A stretch of DNA of 64,000 bases from NCBI GenBank assembly GCA_018806915.1, contig JAGKQI010000087.1, positions 496,001 to 560,000 on the forward strand, given 5' to 3'. Below are positions 58,467-64,000 of this stretch, piece by piece. The first letter of the stretch is position 1; the number at the start of each line of letters is the position of its first letter. A program made the position numbers and the translations under genes. The DNA is from Phytophthora colocasiae (Eukaryota > Oomycota > Peronosporomycetes > Peronosporales > Peronosporaceae). The notes under the pieces were generated by a model. It searched no databases. It was not told the origin of the DNA and saw only the letters and a list, made by a program, of their open reading frames with translations.

Positions 58467-61082
58467 ATGGCGTCACAGTTCTCGCAGACCTTCGGGGGCG
58501 TTGGAGCTGGCGGTGATGATGCTGGCACTTCAGGTGGCGTAGGGATGTCCAATTACGCCGAAGAGAAAGGTAAAAGCGCGGATTAACCACGTTTGAATCC
58601 ACTGTAGTTGTCTCTAAACTGTATGCTATTAACCCTTACTTAAAACAGCCAAATGCGTCGAGTTCCTCCTGCACTTCACGTCGAATCTAGACGACCCATC
58701 ACTAGGCCCCAAGTATGCGCGGATGATGGTACGAATTGCATTGAATTTACACTATTCAATGGGTTATTAACTGTATTTTACCGTGATGTTATTTTCACAG
58801 CAAGAGGTGGCGAACCGAGAACGAACGTCTATCCCTATTTCTCTGGATGACGTGCAGATTGTACGTTGCTTTACTCCTTATTACTACATTTTTTTCTAAG
58901 TGTAAAGCTGACTTTTTTTTATCGTGTAAATTCTTTACAGTTCGAGAAGGAAGATGTCAATTTCGTGTCTCGCATTGTGCGCAATGCTCGTCGATACATT
59001 TCCCTCTTTGCGGACGCAGTGGATGAGAACCTTCCACCTCCTACGAGGGATATTTCCGACTCTCAAGATGTTCTGGACGTGCTAAGGATGTCCAGAGCTC
59101 AAGAGGTGGCGCAACAGAGACAAACAGAAGACAATGAAGACGGTACCCAACCGGCTGCTAACGCCAACACTGCCAATATTTTCCCTCCAGCATTGATGCG
59201 TCGCTTTGAGGTGCATTTGATCCCTGGAGTTAAGTTGAAAGCTGTTCCTATTCGAGAAGTGAAAGCTGCCAAGGTTGGAGCTCTTGTACGTATCAAGGGA
59301 ATGGTGACGCGTGTGTCTACTGTGAAGCCGTTGCTTACAGTAGCCACGTACACGTGTGAAGCCTGTGCTTATGAGGTGTACCAGGAAGTGAAGGCGCGGC
59401 AGTTCAACCCATTGACTCAGTGTCCAAGCGAGCGCTGTGAAACGAACAAGGCTCAAGGTCGATTGATCATGCAGACAAAAGCTTCCAAGTTCGACAAGTA
59501 CCAGGAGGTCAAATTCCAGGAGTTGCCTGATCAAGTGCCAATGGGCCACATCCCACGCTCGTTGACTGTGTATTTGCGTGGTGAGCTTACGCGGACGTGC
59601 GAGCCTGGCGCGTTGGTGACGATCTGCGGCGTGTTTCTGCCTCTTCCGTACTCAGCGCAGCGACAGATGCAAATGGGACTTGTAACGGAGACGTATCTCG
59701 AGGCTACAGATGTGGTGAACCACAAGAAGCGGTACTCAGCGATGGAATCGTCTGAGGCGATGGAAACCGCTGTATTGAGGTTACAAGAAGGCGAGGAAAA
59801 CGTCTATGAAGTGCTGTCCCAGTCGCTGGCACCGGAGATTTACGGTCATGAAGACGTGAAGAAGGCTCTACTGCTGTTGCTTATCGGTGGTGTGACAAAG
59901 CGCATGGACGAGGGTATGAAGCTGCGTGGCGACCTCAACGTCCTGCTGATGGGCGACCCTGGAGTGGCCAAATCTCAACTACTCAAGCACATTGCTACTG
60001 TTGCTCCTCGAGGCGTCTACACGACAGGAAAAGGCAGTTCTGGTGTTGGTTTAACGGCTGCAGTAGTTCGTGATGCCACTACGAAGGAGATGACGCTGGA
60101 AGGTGGTGCTCTTGTGCTGGCGGATATGGGAATTTGCTGTATCGATGAGTTCGATAAGATGGAAGAAGGAGACCGGACAGCTATCCACGAAGTGATGGAG
60201 CAGCAGACTGTGAGTATCGCTAAGGCAGGAATCACAACAACACTCAATGCCCGCACATCCGTTCTGGCAGCTGCCAACCCCATTTTTGGTCGCTACAACA
60301 AGAAACTCAGCGCTTCCCAGAACATCAACCTGCCCAATGCTTTGCTCTCTCGTTTCGACCTGCTCTTCCTGCTGCTGGATGTCGCCAACTACGAGAAAGA
60401 CGAGGCTCTTGCTCGCCACGTCACGTACGTGCACCGTTTCTCGCGTAACCCGGACATGAGTTTCGAGCCTGTGCGTCCGGAGGTGCTGCGGTATTTCATT
60501 GCTATCGCGAAGCAATACCAGCCCAGCATCCCCGAGAACCTCTGTGGATACATCGTCGAAGCGTACGTCACTCTCCGCCAACAAGACGTCAACGAACACG
60601 CGCGTGAGCGGCAGCAGCAGCAGTTCCGGCAACAATTCGGTGATGGAGGGGCTAACGACGCCCAGACGGCCATGACTGCTCGTCAACTTTTGAGTATTTT
60701 ACGACTGTCGCAGGCTCTGGCACGACTGCGATTCTCCACGGAAGTGATTCACCAGGACGTGGACGAAGCCATCCGACTCGTGTACGTGTCCAAGGCTTCA
60801 CTGACGGAACAGGACGATGCCAATGGAGCTGGGAATGGTGGGAAGGCGGGAGCTGCTAACAACGGCCGAAGCTCTGGATCTACAGATGCCACATCCAAGA
60901 TCTTCCGTCTGCTGTTAGAGTTCGCTAACGACCGTGGAAAAGTTCTCTCTATGAGCGACTTGGAGCCGGTTGTATTGCGTAAGGGTTTCACCTCCCAACA
61001 GCTCTATGCCTGTATCGAATACTACCAGGGACTGGAAGTTATGCAGTTGTCTAGCAACGACACACGCCTTACTCTCATTTAG
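58467..61082 (+). CDS. MCM5: MCM5 DNA replication licensing helicase subunit
   Basis: Four exons, 58467-58569, 58649-58728, 58801-58860 and 58941-61082, joined by three short GT-AG introns in a consistent frame; 794 residues. MCM5 is part of the nuclear MCM2-7 ring that unwinds DNA at origins. A zinc-finger cluster (CEACAYEV, CPSERC), Walker A (GDPGVAKSQLLKH), GSSGVGLTAAV, Walker B (GICCIDEFDKM), EVMEQQTVSIAKAGITTTLN and the arginine finger (LLSRFDLLF) are present. The spacing and the EQQTVSIAKAG block are MCM5-like. A Gly/Asn-rich loop (GAGNGGKAGAANNGRSSG) before the C-terminal winged helix is additional. The N-terminus is Gly-rich (GGVGAGGDDAGTSGG). It shares its promoter region with the divergent Sfi1-like gene. 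Confidence 0.95.
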
Positions 61083-61640
61083 TTGATCAGATCGTAGTAA
61101 AACCACTAAACGATAACAAAGAGAAAACTGCTATCGTTAGTAGTACAAGTAGGAGTCTACGATTAAGAATTAGATCTACTTCTTTGAAGTATGTACATGT
61201 ATCACCACTGCACAGATGCACCTGGACATTCGACCTTCAAGACAACGAGTTGTTTGACAATTGCGTTGCAATAACAATTGATTGATCCAGGAGTCGATCG
61301 AATCGAAACTCTGCTGAGAGCGTGTAAGTGACGATGCGCTCGTGGTTGTTTACGCATCAAATGGGCCAAGGTATGGGCGCCATTTAGGCATCTCATGGAT
61401 CCAGCCCACATCGGCCCAGTGCAAGCTCACAACAATCTCTGTTTAAAAAAACTTCGTATACGCCCAACTCTGCTTTCCATACCCAAACGTGAACCTGCTC
61501 AACATCGTTTCACCGTTTAGAAGATGTTTACCAGCTTTTAGCTCAATCAAGGCCGATTCCTACTGCAACAGTGGCAGTCTCCACAAACGGCCTGTTGCGG
61601 TCCGAATCCGTCAACCTTGGTACGTTCTCATCTTCATCGT
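61083..61640. other. no gene seen
   Basis: 3' flank of MCM5. Open frames here carry no protein features. Confidence 0.35.
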
Positions 61641-61809
61641 GGTCCAAGGCTTACGGCATTTGGAATATCGTTTAGAATTGTGTCAGATTCTTCCAAGCAC
61701 GACTTCAACGTGTTAACTTGCCTCTGTCGACTTTCTCTCTACGTTGTCTGCCAGCGATGGACTGTGTAAGTCATACTACGTACGTAGTAGAGCGTCGATT
61801 TCGTGGTGA
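61641..61809 (-). pseudogene. internal fragment of the TKL kinase gene
   Basis: About 155 bp closely match 28766-28929 of the kinase gene, the linker between the pseudokinase and kinase domains, with small deletions. It lies 176 bp downstream of the intact CRN gene and directly abuts a CRN 3'-flank sequence (CGGTTCGCACCAACTTTATC). Confidence 0.8.
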
Positions 61810-61984
61810 ACGGTTCGCACCAACTTTATCAGAAAGAAAAAAAAGATGATCATATCGAAGGGCATTCGACAAGAAATACTACTTGAATGCAATCACACGT
61901 GATATGAATTTGGGTTTACGACTTCTGCAGCAGCTAAACCTACGATGAAGTCAAGCTTCACCGACTAATGAGGTTCAGAATGCA

Positions 61985-63127
61985 TCACAAATGATTGAAA
62001 TCGCTATGACGGACTTCCGGAGATGCTCTACTGCTACTATATAGCAATTTCATCTTCTCTTTCACTGTAAATCCTTCTGCTGAGAAGTCAGCGAAGGTAT
62101 AATCACTCGTTAGCCATCCCCGAGTAATCGCCATTGCTCTAGCCACCATTGCTTGATGATACAAACAGCGCCTGAAGGGACGAAGTGTTGACCCGCTTGG
62201 AAACTGAAGCTTCTTGCCTTCCAACTCACCAAACGTCGTGAGAACATCAAATTGCGGTGCATTTGGAGCATATACTGGTCTCGTACGTGTCTCCCAATCT
62301 GTTGGCAAGAGTTCAATACCAAGAGCATCCCGTTGCTGTTGGGTCAACGTTTTCACGAGCAGCTTCGCCTTGATCGTTGGCTTAAAAATCTTTAGTGTGA
62401 ACTGATCTTGTTCGTCAACAATAAACGCAATGCGAAGTTTATCGAAGGCGCCTTCGATTGGTTTGAACAATAGCAATCCATTTCTCACATCGTCAATATC
62501 CGGGATTTGCACAAAGGAATCTTTGATATCATCGAGATCTCGTCGGAACACGTGTGATGCAATCACAGTAGAGCTCGGTAGACCGATATTCATCAACATA
62601 CACAGCAACATCGACTCGCCGTTCTCGTTTTTTCCGCGATCACATCGGTATTCCTTCACCAATTGTTCCTTCAGCTTTTGAGTCTTTGAAGACGTTGTAC
62701 TAGGGATGTTCAAGAATGTGTGTCGAAACAACGAAGTCATAGCTGCTGCCATTGGAGATACTGTCTTCTCTTTGGGTGGAAGCACCACCAGCACGTGAAT
62801 TTCGTCCGTCGATGGAGTGGGCATTCCGTCCAACAACACCTTCCGAAGACCAGACTCCCCCCATAGCTCATCCTCTCCGGTTGTTAAAGCCTCAACTGTA
62901 ACAGTCTTCTCGCCCTTCCTCAGCATTTTCACATCTTCCGAGTTGGACTCAAACCATGTGCCGTCCTTCGTCTTCGCCGAGAAGAGCTGCAGCTTGCTCG
63001 CTGGAAAGTCATACTTCTGGACGTTCGCAATCTCCACCTTCAGGTCCCCAACTGACTCACTGTCATTGATGACTACGGGGAACGCGCTTCCAGCCTCACC
63101 AACGATCGCACAGAAGAACTTCACCAT
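61985..63127 (-). CDS. Crinkler (CRN) family effector, 380 aa
   Basis: An intact CRN gene. The N-terminus has the CRN delivery layout: [26 protein letters not shown] at residues 46-52 (the LxLFLAK position with Ser for Leu) and HVLVVLPP at 111-118 (the HVLVxxP junction). The C-terminal part from about 140 is soluble and mixed in charge (FGELEGKKLQFPSGSTLRPF near 310). I cannot name its domain. CRN proteins act inside plant host cells, often in the nucleus; no signal peptide is obvious, as in many CRNs. The CRN pseudogene at 30938 is its close paralogue, and about 170 bp of 3' flank is shared. The immediate upstream sequence is AT-poor, with only a weak initiator. Confidence 0.92.
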   Translation of the reverse strand: MVKFFCAIVGEAGSAFPVVINDSESVGDLKVEIANVQKYDFPASKLQLFSAKTKDGTWFESNSEDVKMLRKGEKTVTVEALTTGEDELWGESGLRKVLLDGMPTPSTDEIHVLVVLPPKEKTVSPMAAAMTSLFRHTFLNIPSTTSSKTQKLKEQLVKEYRCDRGKNENGESMLLCMLMNIGLPSSTVIASHVFRRDLDDIKDSFVQIPDIDDVRNGLLLFKPIEGAFDKLRIAFIVDEQDQFTLKIFKPTIKAKLLVKTLTQQQRDALGIELLPTDWETRTRPVYAPNAPQFDVLTTFGELEGKKLQFPSGSTLRPFRRCLYHQAMVARAMAITRGWLTSDYTFADFSAEGFTVKEKMKLLYSSSRASPEVRHSDFNHL

Positions 63128-63557
63128 TTTTCCTCGAGCTGGCAGATTCTGGAAAAGAGGAGGAGAATTTTTGGCCTACCGGTACCGGTACTTTAGCGGA
63201 CACGAATGCGTGTGACAAAGATTTTCAACCAATGATGAGACGCCACGTCGTTGACGTCGCTTTAGCTCTCAGACCAAAATAAAGAAGCTTCTAGGAATGT
63301 TCTCGGCGGTAAGATACGGGTAGATCTTAAACTTCAATTAAGTGCGATTTTATGTATCTAACGTTAAATACCGAATAAAGCTCCGCGCTCTATTTTAGCG
63401 CTGTCTATTGAAGCGGGCTGTACATATTGTGGGTTCTACTCAAAATTTTCAGGGCCGATTGGTCGAGCTCAATCGCCCGCCAATCAATCCCCTGCTAAAA
63501 CGCATACGATGTGCAACATGGGAGGGTTTCCGGCGGAAACTTTCCGCAGTCTTCAAG
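63128..63557. other. no gene seen
   Basis: Intergenic DNA between divergent genes. It includes a GCCAATCA-like box region and a short GGAAACTTTCCG palindrome just before the ATG at 63558. Confidence 0.35.
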
Positions 63558-64000
63558 ATGGCGTCGAGGTCACCAGTGCAAGCATCCCAAGAACGAGTCC
63601 GATTGTCGCCGTATCCAGAGCGACGACGCAGCCCAGTCGCAACTGAAGTCTATCGGCCGGTGACCTCCAACATCTATCGCCTGGTCGTGCAACCAATTGT
63701 CAAGGGCACTGTAGGCGAGCGCGACACCTCCGGAAACGATCTTGATCCTTTCGTAGCTGGTGGAGCTTCGTTTCAGGAAATACTGGAGAAGCTTTGGGAG
63801 CAATTCAGCCCTCATTTGAAAGGACGGGCAGTCAAAGTTGATGGTGCTTGGGCTCTTGAGCCTGCAACTATTCTCGATTGGACTAAGTTCATGACATTCA
63901 AAGTAAAGAAGCACATCATCGATAGCGAGAAATCGGAGCAAGACTGGAAGATTTGGGTTCAATCAATGCAGGACAAGACCGTCAGGCTTCTCATCTATGA
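63558..64000 (+). CDS. 5' part of an unrecognised gene running off the window
   Basis: The frame is open from the ATG at 63558 to the window edge (147 codons, no stop). A basic, Ser/Pro-rich start (PYPERRRSPV) is followed by a structured part: FQEILEKLWEQFSPHLKGRA, DGAWALEPATILDWTKF, and HIIDSEKSEQDWKIWVQSMQ. No signal peptide. The Trp-rich pattern resembles multi-copy, possibly transposon-associated, hypothetical proteins of Phytophthora, but I cannot name a family. The minus-strand frame here is a shadow. Confidence 0.5.
   Translation, partial: MASRSPVQASQERVRLSPYPERRRSPVATEVYRPVTSNIYRLVVQPIVKGTVGERDTSGNDLDPFVAGGASFQEILEKLWEQFSPHLKGRAVKVDGAWALEPATILDWTKFMTFKVKKHIIDSEKSEQDWKIWVQSMQDKTVRLLIY

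Noticed and set aside
63570..63962. Minus-strand 130-codon frame near the right edge
   Set aside because: It lies opposite the plus-strand frame from 63558, which has a better start and protein-like Trp/Glu/Lys composition.
1..64000. tRNA, rRNA, riboswitch or snRNA genes
   Set aside because: I looked for cloverleaf-like and rRNA-like sequences by eye and found nothing convincing. A covariance-model scan would be decisive.

Overview
The window comes from an oomycete, most likely a Phytophthora species. The evidence is a Crinkler (CRN) effector gene and a broken second copy, an RXLR-type secreted protein, Kazal-type secreted protease-inhibitor genes, short GT-AG introns (54-159 bp), and an oomycete-type start-site signal (TCATTCC-like initiator followed by a CAATTT-like block) 10-60 bp upstream of many start codons. 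Conserved genes form compact blocks separated by repeat-rich, effector-bearing stretches.

Layout. 0-9 kb: an RXLR candidate, a ubiquitin-receptor protein (UBL-PUB-STI1-UIM), an unrecognised five-exon gene, a condensation/acyltransferase-fold protein and an OSCA/CSC1-like channel. 9-11 kb: a secreted protein of eight six-cysteine modules joined by His-rich linkers. 11.5-20.3 kb: a PIF/Harbinger transposon beside a truncated Kazal gene, a second Kazal gene split by a MULE (9-bp target duplication) and a pogo/mariner-type deletion derivative (TA duplication), then one intact Kazal gene. 20.5-27.1 kb: a decayed Helitron helicase followed by six head-to-tail non-autonomous Helitrons. 27.4-37 kb: a Kazal pseudogene, a two-domain TKL kinase, a CRN pseudogene carrying a hAT element, a TRIM retrotransposon, a partial kinase copy and a piggyBac-type MITE. 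37.3-39 kb: a second cysteine-module gene made of almost identical 390-bp repeats. 39.7-52.5 kb: three POT-family peptide transporters (one frameshifted) around DPH5, with a decayed MULE transposase and another MITE. 52.6-61.1 kb: a secreted subtilisin, an Sfi1-like centrin-binding protein and MCM5, the last two divergent over 92 bp. 61.6-64 kb: a kinase-gene fragment, an intact CRN gene and a partial gene running off the end.

How it fits together. The housekeeping genes (DPH5, MCM5, Sfi1-like, ubiquitin receptor) serve translation-factor modification, replication licensing, centriole/basal-body architecture and protein turnover. The secreted set (RXLR, CRN, Kazal inhibitors, subtilisin, cysteine-module proteins) and the peptide transporters suit a life spent on, or in, a host or its debris. 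Secreted-gene families here are duplicated, broken and interrupted by DNA transposons with clean target-site duplications. The strongest structural observation is the tandem Helitron array, whose junctions join CTAG directly to TC, as expected from rolling-circle read-through.

Limits. All calls are by eye. Spliced models rest on frame-consistent GT-AG introns. No tRNA or rRNA gene was recognised.
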